A stretch of 64,000 nt of DNA, from positions 65,305,876 through 65,369,875 of the forward strand of contig CM056576.1 of NCBI GenBank assembly GCA_029721435.1, in the 5' to 3' direction. The stretch's first letter is position 1; each line of letters opens with the position of its first letter. Positions 22,201-34,640 of this stretch are shown one piece after another. This stretch comes from Gymnothorax reevesii. Lineage: Eukaryota; Chordata; Actinopteri; Anguilliformes; Muraenidae. The translations under genes were made by a program, and so were the position numbers. Under the pieces are notes generated by a model. That model was not told the DNA's origin. It did no database searches and was given only the letters and a program-made list of their open reading frames with translations.

Positions 22201-24040
22201 GTGCTGGACGGCACCACAACATCTTCTTCTTTAGCCTTCTTGGCCATAGCACGAGTCACTGCGCAAGAAGGATACAGAGATGGGTCCTCATCCCCATCTT
22301 CAGTGCTCGGCTGTGAAGTAAGATGTACAGGGGGAACTACTTTGCCCCCAGCCAGGTCATTGCCTAGCAACAGAGAAACACCCTTTATAGGTAGACTTGA
22401 CATAAGTCCCACCTTTACCTGTCCTGTAACTAAATCTGACTTCAAGAATATAGAGCGCAGGGGTACAGATACAGTCCTCCCTTCAATACCTTGTAAAGTA
22501 TGAAATCCCCTGAAGCGGTCTCATCACGTAACTCCAAGGAGTCCATCAACAAAAGTGACTGAGAAGCTCCGGTATCCCTTAGGATATATATGGGGACAGG
22601 AGTAGTATGCTCATTCAGAGCCACAAATCCCTCTGACACAAATGGAAGAAATTCCTCCCTCACAAAGTCAGCTGTATTAGGCTTTTTAGCCCCACAAGAA
22701 GCAGGCAATTTAGCAGATTGGTTATCTACTACAGGGGTTTCTATCCTTGTTTTCACAAAGGCATTTGGTTTGGTATCCTTTTCTTTTTCTTTCTTAGCTT
22801 TAAGGAACCAACAGTTAGTTGTAACATGACCAGATTTCTTGCAATAACTGCAAACTAGACCACTTTTGTCACTGTCAGCTTTCACACTTTGATCAGACCT
22901 GTTACTGGATTTCTGAGCACCATCACCAGATTTGTCTTTGTCTTTGGGTGAGGAATCTTGGGTATCACCGTAACCCTTTTTCTGAAATTGGGACCATTTA
23001 TTGTTACTGCTAGACTGAAATTTGGACTTATGAGTGAGAACATATTCATCTGCAAATTTGGCAGCTGATTGCAAGTTCAGTGCTTGCTTCTCATTAAGGT
23101 AGGTATTAACATCATCCTTAACACAGTTCTTGAATTCTTCAACTAACACCATCTCTTTTAGTGAGTTGAAATCATCCTTGACCTCCATAGAAGTACACCA
23201 GCGCTCAAAGCAAACCTGCTTCTCATTAGCAAATTCAACATAAGTCTGATTTTCAGATTTCTTCAGACCTCTGAATTTCTGTCGGTAAGCCTCTGGAACC
23301 AACTCATAAGCTCTCAAAATAACCTTTTTGACAACCTCATAATCAGAGGAATCATCTGCAGACAAAGCCGAATAGGCTTGTTGAGCTTTACCCTTGAGGA
23401 CAGTTTGCAACATCAGAGGCCAGTGTTCCTTTGGCCACTGGCAACTCTTTGCTACCTTTTCAAAACACTGGAAATAGTTGTCTACGTCCTTTTCAGAAAA
23501 TGGAGGCACCAGTTTTACCTCCTGACTGGCACAAAATTTATTTTTAGTTTCAATTTTAATTTTTAGTTTCTCCATTTGGAGTCTTTCCTCTCTATCCAAC
23601 TTCTCTAATTCAAAATCTCTCTGTCTCTGTCTCTCTCTTTCTGCTCTTTCCTCTTTCTCTCTCTCAAATTCTCTTTGTTTTTCTTCTCTTGATAATTTTT
23701 CTAACTCAAACTGCCTTTGTTTTTCTTTTTCTTCCCTCTCAAATTCTCTTAGTTTTTCTTTTTCCTCCCTTTCTTTTTCTCTTTCCTCCCTTTCAATCTC
23801 TAGCATTTTTAATTTAAGTTCCATTTCTATATTTGGATTTTCCACTGGAAACTGTTCCAGATCTCCTGGTGCAAACACATTTTCATCAATGTAATATTCA
23901 ACTATCTCTCTAGCCAGTCTTGCTTTTCGCATGGCTGGTTTTACCTCTGTCAGCTCCAACTGTCTGCAAATTTCTAGCAGTTCTGTCTTTTTAAAAGACT
24001 TCAAAACCCCTACGGTTGGTGATGCCAAGAAATCATCCAT
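19248..24040 (-). pseudogene. gag-pol: gag-pol of Gmr1-type copy C (one frameshift)
   Basis: Begins at the ATG at 24040 (MDDFLASP) and ends at 19248. One base is missing near 22495 compared with copies A and D, just after the protease active-site region, so the gag-protease frame (22442-24040) ends early. The remainder (19248-22445) stays open through integrase, RT and RNase H. In RT the conserved Arg of the TDYRKVN block is Ile, which probably harms activity even if the frame were restored. The charged coil is shorter than in copy D. Otherwise domain content equals copy D. Confidence 0.93.
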
Positions 24041-24156
24041 TGCTGTTGTCAATATATATCTAGGAAAATTCACAAAAACAATTTCACAATTTGGAATGTT
24101 AGATTTTCAATAAATTACTCACACAATGGTCTATCCAGGGCCTTGAGCCCCCAATT

Positions 24157-24656
24157 TGTTATGGCTCCAATTTGTTATTACATTTATAACACAACAGCAA
24201 CAGCAAGGGATGACAAACACAGTTTTAACAACTAAAACACATTTAATTTTTTAACAAAGACAAAGACTAATAACAACCTACAACTAAAGACCAAGATTGA
24301 TAAATAAGAAAAAAACAGAAATAATTACAGTCCCTTTTTGGTGGGGTGGCTTGGTGATGTCCTGGATGAAGAAAATGCTCAAACACAGGCAAAGAAATCC
24401 ACAAAAGTAACGTCACAGGTCTTGAACAGAATGGCAGGTCTGGTCATCTTCTTGCAATTTCTCCTACTACTTTACTGTCTCAATTCTTTTCCTTATATAC
24501 TCTTTTGCAGACCCCACCCACATTTAGACCTCTTTTTTTTTAATTTTCTGAGACTTGCCCCAGACATGTCCAGGACATGTCTAAACATGACTCCAGTCTG
24601 AGCTTAACAAAAAAAAAGGTAAATACTGCCATCTAGTGGCCTATATTCACATTACA
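24157..24656 (-). repeat. 5' LTR of copy C
   Basis: 500 bp, next to the primer site GAGCCCCCA (24145-24153 on the plus strand). p53 half-sites at 24551-24582 and CTCF core at 24626-24639, both reversed. Confidence 0.92.
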
Positions 24657-25792
24657 ATATAAAAATGCAATGATGCCTTGTCGCTCGCCTTTGGGCTGTG
24701 CATAATATTGGGTAAATTCTTGCTAAATTCCTGACCAGTAATTTGTTGTTATGGCCATTAAAATATTAATATTGTGCCATTTTGGGCTTGCCAAAATCAG
24801 TATGATGATAAAATAGTATTTTCAGTGCCCTCAGTTTCCAGCCAAGTCACTTCTATAATTTTTTGCTACTTTCATATTGCATAAATAGTCTTTTGATCAA
24901 ATATCATTAAGGGGCATGTTTTGTTTGCTCGTTATTTCATTTGTCCAGCTTCAAGAAATAACCATATTTTTGTCATTTTTACAGTGGCTTCAAATTCAGT
25001 CATATTGTAATAGAGGTTAATATGAAATAAATGAAATCCAGTTCAGACTGATCTAAGCACACATGAATTGCCAAATACAGATCTGTATCTGAGCTAGTTG
25101 CAATCAAGATGACATTCGGAAGATGATAATTACCTGAGCTGTACACCATTGAGCCATTATCAAAATTTCCGTGCATCCATGATCTAACATCCGTATATAT
25201 CCTATTTTTGGTTTTCTGCTTGTTGCAGTAAGTCCAGTGATATTTTTGCCTTCTAAATGAAACTGCTTTTACAGGCATAATGTGACGAGGGCTTATGAAC
25301 CCAGGCTCTGTTCTTGCATGCCAGAGCTCACAAGATGACTTCATATGCTCTCAGTTGACTACAATTGAAACATCCTGATGTTCAACAGGTGGCATGTGCT
25401 CAGGATCAGGTAATTTACAGCCTGAAATGAGAACTACCTTGTCATATAGGCGAAGATAAGGAGGCCAAGCTGTTTTTCCTCATCTGGGTGGGGAGCGTTG
25501 AAGGGTTCCTTGTATTGCCCCCTGTTGAATGTAATTGAATCATTCAAGAACCATCATTGGCATAATCATTCTCACCGATTTTAAATGATGAAGGATGGTG
25601 ACACTCAGGTTGCCTTGCAAGCAGATATCCCAGTAGAGCCCTGAGGCACAGATTTCTTTGTCTTGTCTTGCAACTTGGGCTGTATTCTCTTAAAGTTTTG
25701 CACAGTTGTGCAGCTGAAAATGATGCTATTTCAAAGAAAAAAAGACTTCCAAAACCGGCCTGAAGTGCTCAGTTACAGTAACATGATTTGAA
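24657..25792. other. No gene recognised; one weak minus-strand ORF
   Basis: A 114-codon minus-strand ORF (25000-25344) and open pieces up to 25520 read like ordinary protein, with mixed composition and several Cys, His and Trp. Stops interrupt it, and I do not recognise it. It may be a decayed exon or pseudogene. Confidence 0.3.
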
Positions 25793-26040
25793 TTAGGGGT
25801 GCAAGGGATCAAAAAACTCGCAGTTCGGATCGTATCCGGGATTTGAGTCAATAATCGGATCACTTTTCGGATCAACAACAACAACAACACCAACAAAAAA
25901 AAGACAAGACAAATATAACTTTGTCCTCCATTTATTTTGTAAAACACTTCTGCCCATTAAATAAAACATAAAAACTTTAAATTAAATAAAAACAAATTAA
26001 AGTGCAATTTAACGCATGATGTCTTCTTCTTTTAAACATG
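25793..26040. mobile_element. hAT-like repeat fragment
   Basis: Starts TAGGGGTGCAAGGGATC and continues with CGGATCACTTTTCGGATCA, a type of terminus common in fish hAT-derived repeats. The other end is not visible, so it looks truncated. A (CAA)n run lies at 25876-25895. Confidence 0.45.
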
Positions 26041-26081
26041 GACCATGAATGAAAAACAACTGAAAGTGCACTAAGCCATGA

Positions 26082-26440
26082 TACGCAGACACCAGTCGAT
26101 ATGGGTGACCTTGACCTTATTTTCAAGGTCACCACGACACTTTGACCGCTTTTCCAACTCTTGTTAACACGATATCTCCTGAAACATTGCACTTACAGTC
26201 TTCAAATTTGGTATCAGCCTACATTGGGGCATTACGCAGACACCAGTTGATATGGGTGACATTTACCTTATTTTCAAGCTCACCACTTTGGCCACTTTTC
26301 AAACTCTTGTTAATACATTGAAGTATGTGGTATTTCCTGAATCGGTATTTAAAGAAGCGGCGGGGGACATGGCCAACTTTCAGTGGCAAACACTTGCTGT
26401 TATGGATATGTGTTGTTTGTTGTGCATATTGAGAAATAAA
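26082..26440. repeat. 151-bp tandem unit rich in AAGGTCA sites
   Basis: TACGCAGACACCAGT starts a unit at 26082 and again at 26233 (period 151 bp; the second copy is partial). Each unit has a GACCTTATTTTCAAG-type core. 26355-26395 carries the GGCGGGGGA...GCCA...AGTGGCAAACACTTG end also seen at 32430-32450, linking it to the CCCCCGC-type repeat. Confidence 0.65.
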
Positions 26441-26635
26441 AAAAGTTGTTACCAAAAAAACCTAGCGATTTTCCTTTGTAAGCATATGAAATGTATGAAA
26501 TTGTTTCAAAAGTGTATTCCATCATCACTAATTATTAAGAAACCAGTACATTTCCTGGTTTATTTATGTCCCACCCCTTTCATATGATCCATGTAGTACC
26601 TGATGAAGATCTTTTTTCATGGTCAGTTTTGGAAG

Positions 26636-27114
26636 TGTAATGTGAATATAGGCCACTAGATGGCAGTATTTACCTTTTTTTTTGTTAAGCTCAGACTGGA
26701 GTCATGTTTAGACATGTCCTGGACATGTCTGGGGCAAGTCCCCGAAAATAAAAAAAAAGAGGTCTAAATGTGGGTGGGGTCTGCAAAAGAGTATATAAGG
26801 AGAAGAATTGAGACAGTGGAGTAGTAGGAGAAATTGCAAGAAGAAGGATACGTGTGACCAGACCTGTTACTTCTGTTCAAGACCTGTTAAGTTTCTTTTG
26901 TGGATTTTTCTCACCCAGCACATCACCAGGAAACCCACCACAGGGACTGTAAATATTTCTGTTTTTTTTTATTCAATCTTGGTCATTAGTTGTTAGTTAG
27001 TTGTTATTGTCTTTGTCTGTTGATTAAATGTGTTCAAGTTTTTAAAACAGTTTCTGTCATCCCTTGCTGTTGCTGTTTGTGTTGTAAATGTAATAACAAA
27101 TTGGGGCCATAACA
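26636..27114 (+). mobile_element. Solo LTR of the Gmr1-type family
   Basis: A complete 479-bp LTR, TGTAATG...CATAACA, with no internal region. It is flanked by a perfect 4-bp duplication GAAG (26632-26635 and 27115-27118). This is the product of recombination between the two LTRs of one insertion. It keeps the CTCF core (26653-26666), the p53 half-sites (26710-26741) and the TATA box. Confidence 0.93.
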
Positions 27115-28589
27115 GAAGCAATTAAAAAGGGGTGCAAATACCTGTATTTGTTTTCCTTTATGAGTTGTTTTATGCTGCACCTGTTGAATTTCATTTTTGA
27201 AGTGGATGTGCTCTTTTTGACTGCTTCATATCAGATGGTTGACAACAGTCAACATATATGGTCATTTCATTGTGAAGATGTGTTGGATTAAAACCAGTGC
27301 GGGTGAATGCCTTGGGTGTGAATGAATTCCTGTTTTAGTCTCTTTCATTGACTGTGAGCTCGTTATAACTTATAATCGTTTATTTGTTTCATTTACTTTT
27401 ATTTTTTAAATATGAATAAAATTTAAAATGCTTTTGTCACATCAACCAATATGTGTAAAATATAACCTTAGAACATTCACAGTCTAACAGCATTGAAAAG
27501 TATTTGAGTGTATATTGCAAGGAATAATTACTGGCTCTGCTCAAAGTACATGTGCTTGTGTATAAGTAGTCCACCTTGGGGTTCGCTTGATGCACTGTGG
27601 ATATTATGGTGAGTTTAATGTTCTGGCAGATCCCCCCCCCCACCACACACACACACACACACACACACAATATTCATTAGTAGTCAAAGAGTGCATGATT
27701 GCCTTCAGCAAACTCTTCAAGGTGAGGAAGGGACGATTGTCGCTGTGAGCCACCCTAAAGCCAGTGTCACTAAAAAAAGAATGGTTGTAATCCTAGCAAA
27801 CAAAATGCTCGCATACTTTGGATTGTTTATTTCGAATTTGAAACACTGTGGTCAAATTTTTATTGGATAGTTAAGTTAAATTATTATTTGCCCCAATGTT
27901 GCTTCCCTTGTATTTTTTTTTCAAATAAAAACAGATTTTCACTCTTTCTCTAAATATCAGCATTAAAAAAATCCCTTGAATGAGTGTTGTGATTCTGCTA
28001 TTTGCTCATGTTCTGTTCTGCATTGCCCATGTTCATGCCTTGCATTTCTGACTGATCTGTGTTTCTGAACTATTGCTCATGTCTGACCATTCTTAGGATT
28101 GTGTATTGTGAATTGCTAATTTGGATTTTCATGTTTTATTATTTTTCATGTTCACAGTATTCAAAGCCATGTTTCCTTTTCCATGCATTGCACTTCGTCT
28201 GCCCTGTCTTGTCATGTGCGTATCTTTGCTCACGGTCCCTTGTCTTGTGTGCCACTCATTCGGGTGATTTATTGTTTCTGGGTTTCAATCTTCTTTCATT
28301 ATCTCGTGTTCTTCCTTCCTCTTACTTTACTATCTTACTAACACATACTAACAGTTTATTGTTTTTGCTAATTACTAACCCACACTAACTTTAAATATTT
28401 TGACTAACTTACTAACAAGCACTCGGGATTATATAGCTGCACTTACTAATTGACTAATGATCTCTCAGCAGTCGCCCAATTCTAGTTTCCGCCTCCTTGC
28501 CTATCCCTAATTATCTCTGCTGCAGTTTTCTGTGGATCTCCACTTATACTTTATGCTTTCCTTTTCTTCAAACTATACACTTTAGTACT
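27115..28589. other. No gene recognised; microsatellite
   Basis: Holds a C run followed by (AC)n at 27632-27668. 27980-28560 is pyrimidine-rich with many TGTT/CATG words and may be the left part of the LTR-like region that follows. Confidence 0.45.
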
Positions 28590-29125
28590 CCTTGACCGGA
28601 GCTGTTCTGTTCATAGGTTTGTCTTGTGATCCCTGTCTGCGTTTTGGCTACAGCCAAATTCATGTAATTAGTTTATTCCTCATGTGTCTCTCCCTGATCA
28701 TTGTTACCATTGATTGCACCTGTTGTCCCTGGTCATGTGTTCACCCCGGATGTGTATATAAGATGTCTGTTTGGTTCACTTTCTTGTCAGATCATTATTC
28801 CTTGTCTCCTGTGCTACGTTTTTTCGCCTTGATTCATTGTGATTTATCTTTCTGACTGGACCGTCCTTGATATCGAGCTTTGCCTATTTCCTGTACTTTT
28901 GCCACATTCTTGTTTTTTGACCTCTTTTGACTGACTACGATTTTTGTGATTGGTGCCCTGTGTATGACTCTGGATTTCGCCCTTTGGACTCTGATTTTGG
29001 ATTGCGGACTTTGTGCTGTTGCCAGCTCTGTTGAGGGGTTTCCCCCTTCAGAAATAAAACCTCCTTTCGCATTTTACTGGAGTTTACTCTTGGTTCATTT
29101 CGTACAAACCACACAGCATGGCCAT
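28590..29125 (+). repeat. LTR-like region (probable solo LTR of another gypsy element)
   Basis: A TATA box GTATATAAG at about 28751, a T-rich R/U5-like stretch full of TTTTGACT and GACTTT words, and AATAAA at 29054 are ordered as in sushi-type gypsy LTRs. The region ends near AACCACACAGCA. I could not fix the left end or a target duplication, so the call is tentative. Confidence 0.4.
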
Positions 29126-30333
29126 TTCGGCCCTAAAAGTTCACAGAGGGGACATTAATATAGTCCACTGACTAAATATCACTGCCTATAGCCAGCAAAC
29201 CATAAGCATTGCTTATGTGGCATCACCATTACCAGCCATCTTCATTTTCAGTTTTTTTTTTTTCGGGAATTTTTGCCTCCGGTCTTGCAAGTGAAACACA
29301 TGCTTAGTTGGGTAAAGGACCATTATATTACTTGGCAAAATATAAATATGTTCAAAATCTGAAATGATTCTCAATGAAATTACAGTGCCATTGTCACCAT
29401 TACAGGAATGAACAACATATTTGGCAAGCCTCATAACTGCATTTAATTTTCCTCACTTTTGACACTCCGACTTCATTAAAGGGTACCTCCGGAGGTTAGC
29501 ATTGTATATCTCAACACAACCTCAGTGGTGCAGTAAAATATTTTTTGCTCTACGTAATCCAGGGATGCAAACAGAGATATGGTGAAAAAAGAGAGAGGTT
29601 GTGGAAGGCCCCCCCCCCCCCCCCAAAAAAAGAAAAAAGTTTAAGACAATGTGAGCCGCCTCAATTAAATCTAGGCTGACTGGAAATTTCCGACAGCACA
29701 CAATATGCATGATATGGTTCATTTGCAAAATCAAAGTGACTTCAGTGTAGTATTATGGGCATGTGTCAGAAACAGTGGTGGGGGTCCCGGGGTACTCCCC
29801 CAGAGAATTTTGGATTTTGATGATGTAATTTCCTGCAATCTGGTGGGCTTTGGGGATCAAATTCTAATCAAATTAAGATACAAAATAAACACTGTATTTT
29901 GTTTGAAAATGGTTAATAACAGCAGGATCTTCTCAAGGGCCCCTTGAATCTATCCTAAATAGGCACATCTTAAAATGGGAGCTAGCCAACAATAGACCTG
30001 TGCAGAAACCAAATAGCCTAAATGCAAGCAACCCACCCCAATGAATAGCAAGACTAGAGCATAAATACAGTGTAAGCCATCCTGTCAATCTAATAGTAGA
30101 CTGTAGTAAATAGAACTCCAAATATCATGCACCAACTCTAATTTGGAAGAATAGATTTCATTGTTTATTCCTAAAACAGGAAAGTCTCATTGAGCCAGCA
30201 TGGAGGCCTAAATCTTAATACATTTCGTCAAGCTCTTAACATTGAACAAGTGAGTAGAATGGCCTACTTCAAATAACAAAAGGTCACTTTCAGACTAAGA
30301 CCTTTGAAGATCCTGGGCCAAGAGCCCTTAAGT
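29126..30333. other. No gene recognised
   Basis: Contains a 16-base C run (29609-29624) and AT-rich DNA. Short ORFs show no domain. Confidence 0.4.
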
Positions 30334-30534
30334 CAGGGGTAGGGAACCTTCTCCGGAAAAAGCCACAGTGGGTGCAGGCTTTCATACCAACCAAGCTGTT
30401 ACACACCTGATTCTACTAATCAACCTCTGGAATGTTTAAGGGCCTTGATTAGTAGAATCAGGTGTGTAACAGCCTGGTTGGTATGAACGCCTGCTCCCAC
30501 AGTGGCTCTTTTTGGAGAGGGTTCCCAAGCCCTG
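30334..30534. mobile_element. 201-bp foldback hAT-like MITE
   Basis: The tips are CAGGGGTAGGGAAC and GTTCCCAAGCCCTG. Almost the whole element folds into a hairpin, with blocks AAAGCCACAGTGGG, TCATACCAACCA and TTACACACCTGATTCTACTA mirrored. Flanks CCTTAAGT and CTTTAAAT fit an 8-bp duplication with two changes, as expected for hAT. Confidence 0.78.
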
Positions 30535-31111
30535 CTTTAAATGTTGTTTAGGTGTTTTTTTTTTTTTAATCTGAACTTTATGTCAACAAAAAAAAAGAAA
30601 TCCTGAAAACATTAACAACAATTTGCCTCACTCTCCTCAATTTCCCTCATTCTGCAAAAGAACATAGTTGAATGTTTAAGCAAAAACAACCAATTCTTTT
30701 TGATACCGGCAACAAGGTACTTGCTTACTCTGAAATTGACTTTTTGGTTGACAAACGACAATGTGATTAGAACTAGCTGGAATTCTATGTTTCTACTAGA
30801 GCTCAAGTTGGAAACACAATTTTATGACCGTGTTTGCGAATGTTAGACAGTAACACTACAGGAAACAGATGTAGAAAAGTAATCGACTTTGATAAGATAT
30901 GTCTTTCCAGTAATCTTACCGTGCTAAGAAAGGACGTTATTGGAAAACTAGCCCATGATCTGCCTGACTGGTTGCTAGCGGCAAACCCCAAATTAGCACA
31001 AGACCTAACTGAACATCAACATTGCAAGAGGGGCGGACACGTAGACCAGTATGTAGCCTACTAGCCTACTGTGCATAGAAGACAAGAAGTGATAGCCAAG
31101 TCCCGAGTGAG

Positions 31112-31142
<31 letters not shown>

Positions 31143-31879
31143 ACTAGACTGCTGATGTCATGTTTACATTATCCAAAGTGAAGCACCCGGCCACCACACT
31201 GATACACCCAACAACTTCATAAAAATGAATGGTTTCCTAAGAGGCCAATTTCAAATAAGTCAATATAAGAGTTAAAATACTGAGATGAGTGGCTGCCTTT
31301 TGCAGCAATACTCATTTGAAGGGCTGTAATAAAATGTTTCACAACATAGATACGCAAATTTGTCACTTTAATAGAAAAAATCACGTTCACATGCTAGCTA
31401 GCTAGCTAATTAGCCGTCCCATTCACTTGAACAGACCGCTAAAGGCAAACACTAGCAATTGATAACGGTCTGCAGCGAGCCATCTTAGTACCCTTACTGT
31501 CGTGGGGACTGCATTGACTGCATTGTTAAATACTTATCTTTTTTTTTCTTTGCAGGACCAGGTATAAAATCCATGATGTCATCAGATCTACGACCACCAA
31601 CATCTGTGACTTACAGCTGGATCTGTCATGGTTTGCTATGTGCTTTTTGCTTTCTTTGTTAACCTCCTCCCTGATGACATCGTTTTCTTTCCACATCGGA
31701 CTTTTTACCCAGCTGGCTGATTACTCCTGGGCGGTCCATCCCGGAGTCTACTTTAGCCGGAAGTAGCCACGCCTCCTTCGCTGGAGTGTTTGATATGACT
31801 TTGCTCACTTCGGCTCAATATATTTCTAGTCAGGGGCTCACCTATTTATATATATTTTCTTTGTTTCTGTCACGACCAT
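30535..31879. other. No gene recognised; TA microsatellite and possible LTR piece
   Basis: (TA)n at 31111-31138. 31610-31879 (CTGTCATGGTTTGC..., TATTTATATATATT, CTGTCACGACC) resembles a gypsy LTR fragment that joins the next Tc1 relic, but no boundaries can be set. Confidence 0.35.
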
Positions 31880-32563
31880 CAGTTCATGACCAAGCTCTTA
31901 AGCGCACTTGGGTTATGCAGCATGACAATGATCTGAAACACACCAGCAAGTCTTCCTCTGAATGGATAAAAAAAAACAAAATTAAGGTTATGGTGTGGCC
32001 AAGTCAAAGTCCAGACTTAAATCCAATTTAGGTGCTGTGGCATGACCTTCAACAAGCTGTTCATACTCAAAAACTTTCCAATGTGGCTGAATTTAAGCAA
32101 TTGTGCAAAGAAGAGTAGGCCAAAATTCCTCCACGGCGATGTGAAAGACTCATTGCCAGTTATCACAAATGCTTAGTTGCAGTTTTCGCCGAGGGTTATT
32201 AGGTTTAGGGAGCAATTACTTCTCAATTTCACATAGGGAAAGGTAGGTTTGGATAGCTTTTTCCTTCAATGAATTAATTCATCATTTTAAAACTGCATTT
32301 TGTATTTACTCGGGTTATCATTGTCTAATTATCCCCCGCCGAGCGATTAGCGCGAAGCGGGGGATATAGCATTGGGCTCCGTCCGTATGTACATCTGTCC
32401 GTACGGACACATAAAATTGAGGCGGCGGGGGATATTGCCATGTTAGTGGCAAACACTCGAATTAAAATTTGTTTGATGATCTTAAACATTTAAGTGTGCC
32501 AAATATGCAAAACAACAATAGAAATCAGGATGAGGGCAAATACTTTTTCACAGCACTGTACAT
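31880..32563 (+). pseudogene. Tc1/mariner transposase relic C (3' half and tail)
   Basis: The frame reads [13 protein letters not shown] (second catalytic Asp present), then SPDLNPI-stop-VLW. The catalytic Glu codon has become TAG at 32029-32031. The C-terminal helices follow to about 32205 with another stop. The 3' tail resumes at 32456 after a repeat insertion (32329-32455) and ends near CACTTTTTC-like sequence and CACTGTA at about 32563. The 5' half is missing. It cannot be active. Confidence 0.82.
32329..32455 (+). repeat. CCCCCGC-type repeat, inserted in Tc1 relic C
   Basis: Begins CCCCCGCCGAGCGATTAGCG. It interrupts the Tc1 tail between TTGTCTAAT and ATTAAAATTTG, which are adjacent in uninterrupted relatives of this Tc1 type as I recall them. 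An inverted copy lies at 32577-32706. Confidence 0.7.
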
Positions 32564-32576
32564 GATGCAAAAGAAA

Positions 32577-32706
32577 ACAAGTGTTTGGCACTAACATGGC
32601 AATATCCCCCGCCGCCTCAATTTTATGTGTCCATACGGACTGACATACGGACGGAGCCCAATGCTATATCCCCTGCTTCGCCCTAATCGCACAGCGGGGG
32701 ATAATG
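32577..32706 (-). repeat. CCCCCGC-type repeat, inverted copy
   Basis: Reverse complement of 32329-32455 with scattered changes. The two copies flank the last 110 bp of Tc1 relic C and could pair as a long hairpin. Confidence 0.75.
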
Positions 32707-33455
32707 ATCTCATCTAGATGGTCGGGTGTGCATGAATTGCTTACCTAGGGGGGACATGGCACCAGGATGGACTAAGGGAGGAAGGCAAGCTTGTGGAGGC
32801 AGTATGATGCTTTGAGCAATGTTCCGCTGGGAAACCTTGGCATCTGCCATTCATGTGAATGTTACTTTTACACGCACCACCTCCCAAAACATTGTTGCAG
32901 AGCAACATCTCCTTCATGGAGATGGTAATTCCTTCATGGTAGAGGCCTTTTTCAACAGAATAATGGGCGATTCCATGTCAGATCACCCAATGGATGTCAC
33001 CCCACCCCCTCAGATTTTGCTCAAATTTGGTTTCTCGGGTGATTTTTTGCTGGCAAAGCTGAAATTCCAAATATTAGCTCAATTCGACCAGTGGTTTCTG
33101 AGTTATGGGCCACTCAATTCAGCAAAAATCGCCCAAAATGGGGTTACTGGCTGATGTTTGACCACCCATATCTCAGCAACCGGTGGGGCTATCACAATAC
33201 AAATTGGTGTCTTTGGACTGAAAATTCACCAGAGAATCCAAATCTGACCTTAGATTTGATCTAGGAAAAAAAATATATGATGACCTTCACCTTGACCATG
33301 TTGACCTCGCGACCTTGACACAAAACCCACACAAAATTGTAGCCTCATATGTTCCCTATATTATATACAAAAACCAGAGGTGTATTTTCCCCTCATTTTC
33401 CACAAATCCACATCATACTGTATATACCTTGTCTGTGCAGTTTTGCCTTAATCTA

Positions 33456-34023
33456 CTTGAATTTACAGCGTTTGATTGATAGTCCTTCAATTTTCTAGTG
33501 TGGACCACAAATAAGGCTATTTATCTGAAAGAATGAAGAAAGAAGAGGGGAGATTTTGGACTATTTTTGACATTGTGAAGTGAATTTGAAGATATAAGTA
33601 TGCATTCATCATTCTCAGAGATCATCATCAACACATTAACTTTTGAAAGGTGCTGTGCTGTCTACCTCAATTTTTAAGTACCATACTTAATTCCCAGTGC
33701 ACCCCTGGCTCTGCATGACAACTACGATTGATTATAACTTTTCTAATAAACTTAAATTTTAAAAATTGTTGCGGCATGAGGACATAGTTTGTGTAGTGGA
33801 TGCCCCATCACTCTGTTCCTCTTCATCCCGAGGACACAGCATCACTAGAAATGATGTGATGAATATTTCTAAGAATTGTAGCATGTGGCCCCTTGATAAT
33901 AAGTAGATTTGGATGAACTCAGATGCATGCTGTAACTGAAATGCAAGTTCTTAGCTCAAGGATAAGTAATGAATGTTAGATAATCAAGTAAAACAATCAT
34001 TAAAATAGTTCAGAACATTATAG
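33456..34023. other. Interior of element X, no ORF
   Basis: AT-rich sequence between the left arm of X and copy D. No coding signal or sub-repeat was seen. Confidence 0.5.
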
Positions 34024-34507
34024 TGTTATGGCCCCAATTTGTTATTACATTTATAACACAACAGCAACAGCAAGGGATGACAAACACAGTTTTAACAACT
34101 AAAACACATTTAATTAAACAAAGACAATAACAACTAACTAAACTGACCAAGATTGAAATAGGAAAAAAAAGAAATAATTACAGTCCCTTTTTAGTGGGGT
34201 GGCTTGGTGATGTCCTGGATGAAGAAAATGCTCAAACACAGTCAAAGAAATCCACAAAAGAAACGTCACAGGTCTTGAACAGAATGGCAGGTCTGGTCAT
34301 CTTCTTGCAATTTCTCCTACTACTTTACTGTCTCAATTCTTTTCCTTATATACTCTCTTTCAGACCCCACCCACATTTAGACCTCTTTTTTTTAACTTTC
34401 TGAGACTTGCCCCAGACATGTTCAGGACATGTCTAAACATGACTCCAGTCTGAGCTTAACAAAAAAAAGGTAAATACTGCCATCTAGTGGCCTATATTCA
34501 CATTACA
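34024..34507 (-). repeat. 3' LTR of copy D
   Basis: 484 bp. p53 half-sites at 34403-34434 and CTCF core at 34477-34490, both reversed. The polypurine tract lies at 34508-34517 on the minus strand. Confidence 0.94.
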
Positions 34508-34640
34508 CCTCCATTCCAAAAGGGAAAAATTTTGACTCATAAAGGCAAAATTTTTCTTTTCAATACAAAATGGTTAAGTGAACACTTGTCTATATATACA
34601 TATCATACAATATACAAACACATGATATATATATACACAT

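Larger units (their letters stand above)
18606..24656 (-). mobile_element. Gmr1-type LTR retrotransposon, copy C (full length, 6.05 kb)
   Basis: Minus-strand copy with LTRs at both ends and a 4-bp duplication (ATAT at 18602-18605 and 24657-24660). An ATATAT run at 19225-19243 lies between its gag-pol end and its 3' LTR. Its primer site is partly mutated and its gag-pol has a frameshift. Confidence 0.95.

Noticed and set aside
27632..27668. C-run followed by AC dinucleotides as a possible functional Z-DNA site
   Set aside because: An ordinary microsatellite; nothing nearby suggests a function.
34194..34403. ORF of about 70-86 codons with a hydrophobic segment (starts GWLGDVLD), antisense in every LTR
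   Set aside because: It recurs only because the LTR sequence recurs. Its length changes with small indels, there is no sign of coding selection, and it lies antisense to the LTR promoter.
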